From Pseudomonadota bacterium (GTDB taxonomy: Bacteria > Pseudomonadota > Gammaproteobacteria > Burkholderiales > Sulfuriferulaceae), in NCBI GenBank assembly GCA_021801025.1, contig JAJYYK010000001.1:62001-126000 (forward strand): a stretch of DNA of 64,000 bases, written 5' to 3'. The number at the start of each line of letters is the position of its first letter. Position 1 is the first letter of the stretch. The notes under the pieces were generated by a model that ran no database searches, had not been told where the DNA came from, and worked only from the letters and a program-made list of their open reading frames with translations. Shown here one piece after another: positions 1-9,450 of the stretch. The position numbers and the translations under genes are program-made.

Positions 1-78
1 GCAAAATTTACGACGTTTGAACAATTGACGGGAACCTTCCCGGCGTTTATTACTGCTATTACCTGTTGGACGTGGCAT
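1..78 (-). CDS. rpsR: 30S ribosomal protein S18, 5' part only
   Basis: The reading frame on the minus strand starts with ATG at 78 and runs off the window edge after 26 codons. The visible end of the peptide, QLFKRRKFC, is the signature start of the S18 core, which binds 16S rRNA next to S6 on the platform of the small subunit. The N-terminus carries a basic extension (MPRPTGNSSNKRR...) before the core, longer than the short leader in many S18 proteins. A good ribosome-binding site (AGGAG, seven bases upstream of the ATG) supports this start. It lies downstream of rpsF on the same strand, the standard S6-S18 arrangement. Confidence 0.88.
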   Translation of the reverse strand, partial: MPRPTGNSSNKRREGSRQLFKRRKFC

Positions 79-121
79 CTTGCACTCCTAAATAAAGGGT
101 TGTTGCTTGTGGCTTACAATG

Positions 122-244
122 CTATAAATCATCCGGTTTGCCCATCTGTTTGGCGCCCATACGACCAAACCCCGGAAGCAAACCCATGTACTGATTATCG
201 ACACATCCTAAAGGCTGGCACAGTTTACGCACCGCGCTACCCAT
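122..244 (-). CDS. Possible 40-residue small ORF between rpsF and rpsR
   Basis: An open frame of 40 codons (starting MGSAVRKLCQPLG, ending MGKPDDL) fills most of the gap between rpsF and rpsR, where enterobacteria and many betaproteobacteria carry priB. It does not look like PriB: it is far too short and lacks the OB-fold pattern. It has no good ribosome-binding site. It contains two cysteines and is rich in glycine and methionine. It may be chance, the remains of a lost gene, or a real small protein. I cannot assign a function. Confidence 0.2.
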   Translation of the reverse strand: MGSAVRKLCQPLGCVDNQYMGLLPGFGRMGAKQMGKPDDL

Positions 245-271
245 AGGGCATGACTCAATACTGTGGATAAT

Positions 272-676
272 TTATGCTGTGATTTGAACTTCAACCGTTG
301 GTACGGATTCTTCTTTCGGCTCGGCTTTTGCTTCAACATTCAGCAAAGAACGTGATTTTTCTTCCTTCATCATTGCTGAAGGTGTGCTCACGGCCTCGTC
401 CATACGGATGCTGAGGTGGCGCAAAACCGCATCATTAAACTTGAAGCCATGCTCCAGTTCATCCAGGGTTTCCTGGTTGCATTGAATGTTCATCAACACA
501 TAATGTGCTTTGTGAATTTTTTGAATTGGGTAAGCCAATTGGCGGCGACCCCAGTCTTCCAGGCGGTGGATAATACCGTTGTGGCTGGCAATCAATGTGC
601 GATAACGTTCGACCATAGCGGGAACTTGCTCGCTTTGATCGGGGTGCACGATAAATACAATTTCATAATGTCGCAT
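272..676 (-). CDS. rpsF: 30S ribosomal protein S6
   Basis: S6 is a primary platform protein of the 30S subunit that pairs with S18. The protein starts [19 protein letters not shown], a textbook S6 N-terminus, and continues with the conserved GRRQLAYPI and AHYVLMNI segments. After about residue 100 there is a long, acidic, charged tail ([19 protein letters not shown]...), giving 134 residues, longer than a minimal S6; such tails are common and are glutamylated by RimK in some species. The frame is open further upstream, but the ATG at 676 is preceded by AAGGAG and begins exactly at the family start. rpsR follows on the same strand after about 190 bases. Confidence 0.95.
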   Translation of the reverse strand: MRHYEIVFIVHPDQSEQVPAMVERYRTLIASHNGIIHRLEDWGRRQLAYPIQKIHKAHYVLMNIQCNQETLDELEHGFKFNDAVLRHLSIRMDEAVSTPSAMMKEEKSRSLLNVEAKAEPKEESVPTVEVQITA

Positions 677-920
677 ACGCGCTCCTTGTGGGTTAAAGCC
701 CCCCGTGCGTAAACGGTAGGGCAAGGGAAACGCGTGATTATACATAAACCTCTCTGACCAGGCAAGAAAAACGGCAGGAAATAGCAAACCAGAAGCAAAA
801 ACAGGCTTTTGGATTAAACCCGAACAACTCCTCCGGGTTCATGAATGAAATGTGTACATCACCGTTATCCCAGCCGGAGCCCTCTGCCGCAACAGTGTAA
901 AATAAAAATCGTCTTCTCAT

Positions 921-947
921 CTTGAAAAAAGTATCCTGCACCCCCAT
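921..947 (+). promoter_or_regulatory. Sigma-32 heat-shock promoter for groESL
   Basis: CTTGAAA at 921-927 and CCCCATTA starting at 942 are separated by 14 bases. This matches the RpoH consensus (CTTGAAA, 13-14 bases, CCCCATnT) almost perfectly. It lies about 107 bases upstream of the groES start, so the mRNA would have a leader of roughly 100 bases. No HrcA CIRCE inverted repeat is visible in the leader, so control is probably by sigma-32 alone. The rest of the 377-base gap back to rpsF holds nothing else I can support. Confidence 0.85.
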
Positions 948-1053
948 TAACAGGTTACCTCGAAGATCGAGTGTTATCTCAGTGTGCAGCCGCATGTGGT
1001 GCTGCACCGTATTTGTGCTTTTTATCTGTCTATTTATTCAGGAGATTCTATAA

Positions 1054-1341
1054 ATGAAAATTCGTCCACTGCATGACCGTGTGATTGTCAAACGCCTCGA
1101 GGAAGAGCGCAAAACCGCTTCCGGCATTGTCATTCCTGACAGCGCGGCCGAAAAACCGGATCAAGGCGAGATCCTGGCTGTTGGCAAGGGTAAAGCTGGC
1201 GATGATGGCAAAGTACGTCCTCTGGATGTCAAAGTCGGTGATCGCGTTTTATTTGGCAAATATGCTGGCCAGGCTGTCAAAGTTGACGGCAATGAAGTGC
1301 TGGTGATGCGTGAAGAAGACATCATGGGCATTCTGGAATAA
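1054..1341 (+). CDS. groES: Co-chaperonin GroES
   Basis: GroES is the heptameric lid of the GroEL chaperonin folding chamber in the cytoplasm. The 95-residue protein begins [14 protein letters not shown] and contains the mobile-loop region ([19 protein letters not shown]) that docks on GroEL, followed by the conserved [10 protein letters not shown]. Length matches the family. The start has a good Shine-Dalgarno (AGGAG). groEL follows after 59 bases, so the pair is the standard bicistronic operon driven by the sigma-32 promoter at 921-947. Confidence 0.97.
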   Translation: MKIRPLHDRVIVKRLEEERKTASGIVIPDSAAEKPDQGEILAVGKGKAGDDGKVRPLDVKVGDRVLFGKYAGQAVKVDGNEVLVMREEDIMGILE

Positions 1342-1391
1342 GTCCAGACCACCCCCAACCTCGTTAATAATCGTGTAATCAGTAAATTTAG

Positions 1392-3047
<1,656 letters not shown>

Positions 3048-3081
3048 GCTTCAACGGGTTTGTTACTCTTGACCCACTTAA

Positions 3082-3108
3082 AACCCCGCCTCTGAGGCGG
3101 GGTTTTTT
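3082..3108 (+). terminator. Intrinsic terminator of groESL
   Basis: AACCCCGCC and GGCGGGGTT form a 9-bp GC-rich stem with a TCTGA loop, followed by a run of T. It has an A-run on the other side, so it can also stop transcripts coming from the opposite strand, although the converging gene ends at 3174, before reaching it. Confidence 0.93.
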
Positions 3109-3173
3109 TATGCGGCAAACTACTCACTGCAAATGGATGTTTTTGCCTGCAACGGAGCTGGCATAACCACTTT

Positions 3174-4643
3174 TCAATGGGCTATATCGGACAGCGGAAT
3201 TGCAATCACCCAGCCATAGATGTTGGAAACATAAAGCGTGCCGCCCACGATCACAGGGGAAGAAGGGCCAAATGCACCACCCAGATGTTTTTGCCCTAAC
3301 AGCGTGCCGTCCGCAACCCTGATTGCTGCGATGTCACCCGACTTATAGGGCACATAAGCCACGCCGTCGGCCACTGCGGCACCCGCCCGAATTTGCGCAC
3401 CCAAACGAACTTTCCACAATTCACGGCCAGTTTTCAGGTCAAACGCATAATAATTGCCGGTGACGGGGCTGCCTTCCAGAACTTTATCACCAGCAATCAT
3501 CGGTGTGGCGGTTTTCATTGCAGGGGGAACCGGGCCACTCTCAAGTTGTTTTTGCCACACAATCTTGCCGGATGACGCGTCCATGGCCAGCAACACATTG
3601 GCTACCGGTTTTTCCTTATCACCCGTCTCCACCGTGGCTTCCTGAATGACCAGCCCATCCGCGTACGCAGGCGTGCAATCCCCAATGCCCGTGGCAACCA
3701 GTTTGGGGAGTGTTATTTTCCATGCAATGCTGCCTGTTTTCTTGTTCACAGCATAAAAATAGTTGGGGTTCGTGCCGCCCAGAAACAAATTATCGCCAGC
3801 CAGCACAGGGGATGACATACTCACAAAAGAAACCAGATCGGTGGTCAAAGCCAGCTTGCCGGTGACGGCATCGAGTTTGTAAACGTGACCATCGCCCGTG
3901 CCGATGTACAGAAATCCCTGATCATAAACAGCGGTAGGCATCGCCTCGCCGGGGAAATGATAAGCCCATAATTTTTTACCGGTTTTTGCGTCAAGCGCAT
4001 ACATCGTGTTTAAACCCGGACCGCGAGTCGGACGCTTGCCTTTCACATACAGCATGGTATTGGCATAATTAAAATAGGCGTTGCCCGTGGAAACAAACAC
4101 GCGTCCATCAACCACCAGCGGATTGCTCATGGTCATGTTCCAGCCGTAATGCGCCCAAATAAGTTTGCCATTGAGGGCATTAAGCGCATAGGTATAGCCA
4201 TTGTCGCTGCCTTCATAGACAATGCCATTCACCACAGACGCGCCGACAGGCATGCCGATATTGTAGGCAGTCGTCGAAAAATTGTTATCCAGCGGAGGTC
4301 CGTCCAAAGGAATAGCCCCTGCACCGGCAAATTTCCAGCTCACCCCCCTGCGCAACGATTCAGGTGCGTTGCCGGACAAGGCAAACACGGCGTTCCGTTC
4401 CGGATTGGCCGCATAAGTGGTCCATGTCTGCGGAAACAGCACTGCTATAGCAGGGTCGGGAAGGTTTTGCGGGAAATACTGATCAGGGAATTCGGCTGCA
4501 ACTGGATTACCCGATTGCGCTTGTTCTGCAGTGGTCGCCTGTGCCCAGGAACTGCCGCCGAAACAGGATAAAACCAGCAGCGTCAATAACTGCGCTATCG
4601 GTCGCTTGACGGGCATCTGGAACGATGAAGAAATGTTCTGCAT
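3174..4643 (-). CDS. Exported PQQ-type beta-propeller, probable tetrathionate hydrolase
   Basis: A 489-residue protein with a clear Sec signal peptide (residues 1 to about 36, hydrophobic LLTLLVLSCFGG then SSWAQA). The mature part holds at least six PQQ/quinoprotein-like repeat motifs of the form YALDAKTGKKLW (about residues 152, 215, 255, 297, 353 and 405), the signature of an eight-bladed propeller. From memory, the closest fit is the tetrathionate hydrolase (Tth/TetH) of acidophilic sulfur oxidisers: similar length, similar N-terminal region, and a GIGDCT segment with Asp322 near the position of the reported catalytic Asp325 of the Acidithiobacillus ferrooxidans enzyme. Alternatives are a BamB-like or PQQ-dehydrogenase-like protein; no cytochrome domain is present. 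AGGAG precedes the ATG. It stands alone on the minus strand. Confidence 0.6.
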   Translation of the reverse strand: MQNISSSFQMPVKRPIAQLLTLLVLSCFGGSSWAQATTAEQAQSGNPVAAEFPDQYFPQNLPDPAIAVLFPQTWTTYAANPERNAVFALSGNAPESLRRGVSWKFAGAGAIPLDGPPLDNNFSTTAYNIGMPVGASVVNGIVYEGSDNGYTYALNALNGKLIWAHYGWNMTMSNPLVVDGRVFVSTGNAYFNYANTMLYVKGKRPTRGPGLNTMYALDAKTGKKLWAYHFPGEAMPTAVYDQGFLYIGTGDGHVYKLDAVTGKLALTTDLVSFVSMSSPVLAGDNLFLGGTNPNYFYAVNKKTGSIAWKITLPKLVATGIGDCTPAYADGLVIQEATVETGDKEKPVANVLLAMDASSGKIVWQKQLESGPVPPAMKTATPMIAGDKVLEGSPVTGNYYAFDLKTGRELWKVRLGAQIRAGAAVADGVAYVPYKSGDIAAIRVADGTLLGQKHLGGAFGPSSPVIVGGTLYVSNIYGWVIAIPLSDIAH

Positions 4644-4879
4644 AGCTAACTCCTTTTATATTAAGAATAATGACCCCGAACAGGCATTCGCCAGGACGAA
4701 CCAATAGCGACAATACGCCAAGGCGACCGGTTGGAGTAAGGATCGGGCATTTAAGTTTCCACCGCTCCTCAACGCGACATTTCCATTATGCCTTATCATG
4801 CCATACCAAAATATGTCCGGCATTTCGATTGCCATATCGTCCATTCCTGCAATACCGTGAATTTTGTACCCCCTGAAGG

Positions 4880-4909
4880 TTGCCTAAATCCTCCAAATAC
4901 AGTTAGAAT
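4880..4909 (+). promoter_or_regulatory. Probable sigma-70 promoter for ahcY
   Basis: TTGCCT (4880-4885) and TAGAAT (4904-4909) are separated by 18 bases. The predicted start point falls at about 4916, exactly where the SAH riboswitch P1 stem begins. That agreement is the main support for it. Confidence 0.6.
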
Positions 4910-4915
4910 GCCTGT

Positions 4916-5007
4916 GGTTTGAGGAGCGTTGCGACGGAATATTCCGCCAGGCTCAGACCTTTATCCGTTAATCTCTTAACGAGATTCAACCGTTCAACCG
5001 CGCTCAC
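4916..5007 (+). promoter_or_regulatory. SAH riboswitch (ahcY motif)
   Basis: The leader of ahcY carries the conserved core of the S-adenosylhomocysteine riboswitch: GAGGAGCGTTGCGAC, then CCGCCAGGCTC. GGTTTGAG (4916-4923) pairs fully with CTCAGACC (4952-4959) as P1. CGGAATATTCCG forms the inner hairpin. GAGCG (4924-4928) pairs with CGCTC (5001-5005) as the pseudoknot. An extra hairpin, CGTTAA/TTAACG, lies between 4966 and 4981. In this family SAH binding turns expression on, so ahcY is made when its substrate accumulates. The pseudoknot ends about 20 bases before the Shine-Dalgarno. Confidence 0.93.
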
Positions 5008-5036
5008 GTTTACTTTGCCTGACCAAGGAGAGCGTG

Positions 5037-6449
5037 ATGCACCATCGTAATAAAAACACCCCTGATTATGTTGTAGCGGATATGGCCCTGGCCGACTGGG
5101 GCCGACGCGAATTAAATATTGCCGAGACCGAAATGCCGGGCCTGATGGCCATCCGTGAGGAATTCTCCGCCACGCGCCCCCTGCATGGCGCGCGCATTAC
5201 CGGCAGCTTGCACATGACGATCCAGACCGGGGTGCTGATTGAAACCCTGCAAGCTTTGGGTGCGGAAGTGCGCTGGGCATCCTGCAATATTTTCTCTACC
5301 CAGGACCATGCCGCCGCAGCGATTGCCGCTACCGGCACACCGGTTTTTGCCATTAAAGGCGAATCTGTAGAAGATTATTGGGATTACTCGCACCGCATTT
5401 TTGAATGGGCGGATGGCGGTTATTCCAACATGATTCTGGACGATGGCGGCGATGCTACCCTGTTGTTACACCTTGGTGCCCGCGCCGAATCCGACCCTGC
5501 CGTGTTGGCAAACCCCAGCGGTGAAGAAGAACGTGCAATGTTCGCGGCGATCCGTGCCAAACTCGCTGCTTCACCAAACTGGTATTCAACTCGCCTGGCA
5601 CATATTATCGGTGTCACGGAAGAAACCACCACGGGTGTTCATCGCCTGTATCTCATGCACGAACGCGGCGAACTGAAATTTCCAGCCATTAACGTCAATG
5701 ACTCTGTCACCAAATCCAAGTTTGACAATTTGTACGGTTGCCGCGAATCACTGGTGGACGGCATCAAACGTGCCACCGATGTGATGATTGCAGGCAAAGT
5801 TGCTGTCGTGGCCGGTTACGGGGATGTGGGCAAAGGCTCGGCACAAGCCTTGCGTGCACTGTCCGCCCAAGTGTGGGTGACGGAAATTGACCCCATTTGC
5901 GCGTTGCAGGCAGCCATGGAAGGTTATCGCGTGGTGACCATGGATTACGCTGCCGATAAAGCGGATATTTTTGTCACCGCCACCGGCAATTTTCATGTCA
6001 TCACCCATGATCATATGGCCAAAATGAAGGATCAGGCCATCGTGTGCAACATCGGCCATTTCGATAATGAAATTGACGTGGCGGGTATCGAGCAATACCC
6101 ATGGGAAGAAATCAAACCCCAAGTCGATCATGTGATTTTCCCCGATGGCAAACGCATTATTCTGCTGGCCAAGGGCAGATTGGTGAATTTGGGTTGCGCA
6201 ACCGGCCACCCTTCTTATGTGATGAGCTCCTCCTTTGCCAACCAGACGCTGGCGCAAATCGAGCTGTTCACCCGTACGCAGGATTATCCTGTTGGCGTCT
6301 ATACACTGCCTAAACAACTGGATGAGAAAGTCGCCCGCCTGCAACTGAAAACCCTGAACGTGCAAATGACGGAATTAAGCGATCAACAAGCCACTTATTT
6401 GGGCGTCAATAAAAACGGCCCATACAAATCCGCACATTATCGCTATTAA
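5037..6449 (+). CDS. ahcY: Adenosylhomocysteinase (SAH hydrolase)
   Basis: This NAD-dependent cytoplasmic enzyme splits S-adenosylhomocysteine into homocysteine and adenosine, clearing the product inhibitor of methyltransferases. Hallmarks are the substrate-binding [13 protein letters not shown], the NAD-binding [14 protein letters not shown], and the invariant C-terminal Lys-x-x-x-Tyr ending (KSAHYRY). At 470 residues it has the bacterial insertion typical of proteobacteria. A GTG three bases upstream is in frame, but the ATG at 5037 sits six bases after AAGGAG, a much better spacing. The upstream SAH riboswitch matches the substrate. metF follows after 10 bases, forming a methyl-cycle operon. 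Confidence 0.97.
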   Translation: MHHRNKNTPDYVVADMALADWGRRELNIAETEMPGLMAIREEFSATRPLHGARITGSLHMTIQTGVLIETLQALGAEVRWASCNIFSTQDHAAAAIAATGTPVFAIKGESVEDYWDYSHRIFEWADGGYSNMILDDGGDATLLLHLGARAESDPAVLANPSGEEERAMFAAIRAKLAASPNWYSTRLAHIIGVTEETTTGVHRLYLMHERGELKFPAINVNDSVTKSKFDNLYGCRESLVDGIKRATDVMIAGKVAVVAGYGDVGKGSAQALRALSAQVWVTEIDPICALQAAMEGYRVVTMDYAADKADIFVTATGNFHVITHDHMAKMKDQAIVCNIGHFDNEIDVAGIEQYPWEEIKPQVDHVIFPDGKRIILLAKGRLVNLGCATGHPSYVMSSSFANQTLAQIELFTRTQDYPVGVYTLPKQLDEKVARLQLKTLNVQMTELSDQQATYLGVNKNGPYKSAHYRY

Positions 6450-6459
6450 GGGGATAAAC

Positions 6460-7296
6460 ATGGCGCGCCCTTTATTCAGCTTTGAATTTTTTCCGCCTAA
6501 AACCCCCGAAGGGGCAAGTAAGCTAAGTGAAGTGCGTAGCCAGCTTGCCGCATTGCACCCCCGGTTTTTTTCGGTGACCTATGGTGCTGGGGGCTCAACA
6601 AGAGATTATTCGATGGCGACGGTATTAGACATTCGTCAAGCGGGTCTGGATGCCGCGCCGCATTTATCCTGCATCGGTGCCTCGCGCGACAGCCTGCGCA
6701 GTGTACTGGCCGAATACCAGCAACATCAGATACGGCACATCATTGCTTTGCGGGGCGATCTGCCCTCCGGCATGGCCAGCGGCGGGGAATTTCGTTATGC
6801 CAGCGATTTGGTGGCGTTTATTCGTGAGGAAACGGGTGACTGGTTTAATATCGAAGTAGCCGCCTATCCAGAAGTGCACCCGCAAGCCCAAAGTGCAGAA
6901 GAAGATCTGCGGCACTTCAAAACCAAAATTGATGCCGGTGCCAATGCCGCCATCACGCAGTATTTTTTCAATGCCGATGCCTATTTTGCTTTTGTGGAAG
7001 AATGCTTGGGTTTGGGAATCACTGCACCCATCATTCCGGGCATCATGCCCATCGCCAATTATGCGCAACTGGCGCGCTTCTCGGACGCCTGTGGCGCTGA
7101 AATCCCACGCTGGGTGCGTAAGCGCCTGGAAGGTTATCATGACGACCTTGACTCTATCCGTGCCTTTGGCCTGGACCTGATTACAGATTTGTCTGCGAGG
7201 ATGCTGCAACAAGGCGCGCCCGGCCTGCATATTTACACCATGAACCAGTCTGCTGTCACACTGGAGCTTTGGCGCAGATTGGGGTTAAATACTTAA
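6460..7296 (+). CDS. metF: 5,10-methylenetetrahydrofolate reductase
   Basis: MetF is a flavoprotein that reduces methylene-THF to methyl-THF, the methyl donor used to turn homocysteine into methionine. The 278-residue protein starts with the family signature FSFEFFPPKTPEG, followed by FFSVTYGAGGSTRD and HIIALRGDLPSG, and contains DAGANAAITQYFFN and PGIMPI further on. Length is that of the bacterial one-domain enzyme. It is 10 bases downstream of ahcY, so the SAH riboswitch should control both: the operon removes SAH and supplies methyl-THF for recycling the homocysteine released. Confidence 0.96.
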   Translation: MARPLFSFEFFPPKTPEGASKLSEVRSQLAALHPRFFSVTYGAGGSTRDYSMATVLDIRQAGLDAAPHLSCIGASRDSLRSVLAEYQQHQIRHIIALRGDLPSGMASGGEFRYASDLVAFIREETGDWFNIEVAAYPEVHPQAQSAEEDLRHFKTKIDAGANAAITQYFFNADAYFAFVEECLGLGITAPIIPGIMPIANYAQLARFSDACGAEIPRWVRKRLEGYHDDLDSIRAFGLDLITDLSARMLQQGAPGLHIYTMNQSAVTLELWRRLGLNT

Positions 7297-7297
7297 A

Positions 7298-7401
7298 GAG
7301 GCACTGATTTATTCGAACTCGTCATTCCCGTGAAGGCGGGAACCCAGCTAAAACAGGGCTAAATTTCCGCCTGCACGGGGATGACGAATAAATCAGGCCT
7401 C
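7298..7401. repeat. 104-base long inverted repeat between metF and the nitronate monooxygenase gene
   Basis: GAGGC..TGATTTATTCG at the left end is mirrored by CGAATAAATCAGGCCTC at the right end. Further in, CGTCATTCCCGTGAAGGCGGG is mirrored, with mismatches, by TTCCGCCTGCACGGGGATGACG. The whole element would fold into one long hairpin with a small loop around 7350-7360. CGTCATTCCCG is a common core of short intergenic repeats in proteobacteria. It sits between convergent genes and may act as a bidirectional terminator or be a MITE-like element. Confidence 0.8.
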
Positions 7402-7416
7402 CTTGACCTGGCAAGG

Positions 7417-8586
7417 TCACTCACCAGACAAGTCAGCTGCGGGCTTGTTTCCCGTCAGCATATAGGTAATCAGGTCTTTCACCGGGCGAATTTCCTCGCC
7501 AAAAGGCAAGGGCTCCGATCCCCGGAAAAACAGACCCTTTTCAACATTGCCGGCCAGCGCTGCCGCCAGTTGCGAATCAATACAGAATTGCCCCGATTTC
7601 GCTACGCCATCGCGCAAACCGCATTGCGTGAGACAATGCAAACCGGAAGCACAGCGACTGAGATCGCATTTGGCATAGCCTTGCAGCGTCTGCTCGCGTT
7701 TTAAATAATTAATCAGCCAGGGGGTAAGTACGGCACGTGCCGGTAAGCCGGCGACACTCATAAATGTGACAATGTCTTCGGGTTTTGCTTGTGTCAACAC
7801 CCGTTTAAAATTGGGGTGTGCATCACCTTCCATGGTGACGGCAAAAGCGGTCCCCATTTGTACGGCTGAAGCACCCAAACCTATTAATGTCCTGATTTGC
7901 GCATGACTATTGATTCCCCCAGCGGGAATCAATGGCACTTGCTCATGAGAAATACCCAATTCATGAAACAACTGTTGCACACTTTCCAGCACGCCGGAAA
8001 AATCAAAGCGCGGATCGTTCAAATCCTCTGGCTTGGGCGCGCCCAAATGCCCACCTGCATAACGGGGGTGCTCAATGACAATCGCATCAGGCAGTCGTTG
8101 TTTACGCATCCATTTTTTAAGCAGGATCGCAATACCACGGGCATCGGATAAAATGGGGATTAAGGCCACACCGGGAAAATCTTGTGTCATTTCAGGCAGA
8201 TCCAGCGGCAAACCTGCACCCATCACAATCGCTTGGGCACCTGATTCACAGGCCACGCGCACCAGCGCAGGGTGTTCGGCAACGGCTTTCATGACATTGA
8301 CCGCGACCATTCCGCGACCATCAGCCATCGTCAGTGCCGCATCCACCTCACGCCGCAATGCTTCAAAATTGAGCGCATTAAGTACGGTTTGATCACGGCA
8401 GTGCCTGGCTTGAGCAACCAGATCAGGGTGATGACGATGCAAGTCGATGCTGGCAATGGTGCCCATGGCACCGAGATGGGCCACAGTTCCAGCAAGGCGA
8501 TGGGCAGACACACCCACGCCCATCCCGCCTTGAACGATAGGCAACAAGGGATGGCTCTTGATGGAAAACAAGGGCAAATCAGTCAT
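7417..8586 (-). CDS. Nitronate monooxygenase (NPD/2-nitropropane dioxygenase family)
   Basis: A 389-residue flavin-dependent TIM-barrel protein. Family marks are PIVQGGMGVGVSAHRLAG near the N-terminus (FMN phosphate region), the GAQAIVMGAGLP strand, the GGHLGAPKPED motif with the conserved histidine, and LIPAGGIN followed by LGASAVQMGTAFAVT. Such enzymes oxidise nitronates such as propionate-3-nitronate, but many members have unknown substrates. The frame is open for another 72 codons upstream; I chose the ATG at 8586 because the family homology starts there, although the ribosome-binding site (ACAGGT) is weak. It is a single gene, divergent from rpmB. Confidence 0.82.
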   Translation of the reverse strand: MTDLPLFSIKSHPLLPIVQGGMGVGVSAHRLAGTVAHLGAMGTIASIDLHRHHPDLVAQARHCRDQTVLNALNFEALRREVDAALTMADGRGMVAVNVMKAVAEHPALVRVACESGAQAIVMGAGLPLDLPEMTQDFPGVALIPILSDARGIAILLKKWMRKQRLPDAIVIEHPRYAGGHLGAPKPEDLNDPRFDFSGVLESVQQLFHELGISHEQVPLIPAGGINSHAQIRTLIGLGASAVQMGTAFAVTMEGDAHPNFKRVLTQAKPEDIVTFMSVAGLPARAVLTPWLINYLKREQTLQGYAKCDLSRCASGLHCLTQCGLRDGVAKSGQFCIDSQLAAALAGNVEKGLFFRGSEPLPFGEEIRPVKDLITYMLTGNKPAADLSGE

Positions 8587-8784
8587 ATTTTTACCTGTCC
8601 GGCTTAAACCGGGCATCTTGAGCAGAAATTTCAACGATTTAAGATTAAGCGGCCTTAAATTTAACTCGAACATTATATCGTAAAAATCAAATCTCTTCAC
8701 ATGATCGTTTTCCTGCAGTAAATTTGACTCATGTGCACTGCATATGGTATAAACTCTTCCTTTTTGAATATTTCGGAGCTCGTC

Positions 8785-9015
8785 ATGGCCCGCGTCTGTC
8801 AAATCACCGGCAAATCACCAATGGTTGGGAACAATGTTTCTCACGCCAACAACAAAACAAAACGTCGTTTTCTGCCTAACCTGCAGTCACGCCGCTTCTG
8901 GCTGGAAAGCGAAAACCGCTTTATCCGCTTGCGTGTAAGCACTGCTGCTTTGCGCACCATTGATAAAAATGGCATTGAAGCTGTGTTAGAAAAACTCATC
9001 GCCAAAAGCGAATAA
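8785..9015 (+). CDS. rpmB: 50S ribosomal protein L28
   Basis: L28 is a small protein of the large subunit. The 76-residue product begins [20 protein letters not shown], the diagnostic N-terminus, followed by [15 protein letters not shown]. An in-frame ATG lies 54 bases upstream, but the ATG at 8785 has GGAG at the right distance and gives the family length. rpmG follows after 23 bases, the usual rpmB-rpmG operon. Confidence 0.96.
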   Translation: MARVCQITGKSPMVGNNVSHANNKTKRRFLPNLQSRRFWLESENRFIRLRVSTAALRTIDKNGIEAVLEKLIAKSE

Positions 9016-9038
9016 GCCAAGAATAAAGGAAGCCTAGC

Positions 9039-9206
9039 ATGGCCAGCAAAATCCGCGAAAAAATTAAACTAGAGTCCACCGCAGGTACCGGGCACTTTTA
9101 TACCACCAGCAAAAACAAGCGCACAACGCCTGAAAAACTGGAGTTTATGAAATTTGATCCCAAAGCACGCAAACACGTGCTGTACAAAGAAATCAAACTT
9201 AAATAA
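9039..9206 (+). CDS. rpmG: 50S ribosomal protein L33
   Basis: A 55-codon gene encoding [20 protein letters not shown]..., the full-length L33 of the cysteine-free (zinc-independent) type, with the conserved YTTSKNKR and [19 protein letters not shown] segments. It has AAGGA upstream and belongs to the rpmBG operon. A terminator follows at 9355-9399. Confidence 0.96.
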   Translation: MASKIREKIKLESTAGTGHFYTTSKNKRTTPEKLEFMKFDPKARKHVLYKEIKLK

Positions 9207-9354
9207 ATTGTCTTTTTGAAATCGCAGCCTGTGCCGGATTTTAACCCGGCCTGTGGTGTGAGCTGCAAGCTCCTCCGGCAGGTCGGGCTTCAACCTGACT
9301 CATGCCATGGGGCCGAAGACGAATCCAACCCTCGTTATCATTACTGGTTGAATT

Positions 9355-9399
9355 AAAAAGGGATTAGCGAGCCGTCAAAAGCGGGCTAATCCCTTTTTT
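9355..9399 (+). terminator. Intrinsic terminator after rpmBG
   Basis: AAAAAGGGATTAGC and GCTAATCCCTTTTTT form a 14-bp stem around a 16-base loop and end in a T-run. The A-run on the other side makes it bidirectional in principle. The 148 bases between rpmG and this stem contain only short GC-rich hairpins (for example GCCGG/CCGGC near 9234) with no gene. Confidence 0.85.
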
Positions 9400-9409
9400 A
9401 TGGGTTTTT

Positions 9410-9436
9410 GCGAGCGGTTACACCGTAACAGCTCGC
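9410..9436 (-). terminator. Hairpin at the end of the M16 peptidase gene
   Basis: GCGAGC-GGTTAC-ACC-GTAAC-AGCTCGC is a nearly perfect hairpin located 15 bases beyond the stop codon of the minus-strand M16 peptidase gene. It lacks a clean T-run on the minus side, so it may only slow transcription or protect the 3' end; the next stem (9355-9399) could finish termination. Confidence 0.45.
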
Positions 9437-9450
9437 GCAATAAACAAACC

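Noticed and set aside
416-712. Plus-strand open frame opposite rpsF
   Set aside because: It is a shadow of the S6 gene; no ribosome-binding site and no family pattern.
8587-8802. N-terminal extension of the nitronate monooxygenase
   Set aside because: The frame is open, but the family core starts at the ATG at 8586, and the upstream part contains the promoter region shared with rpmB.
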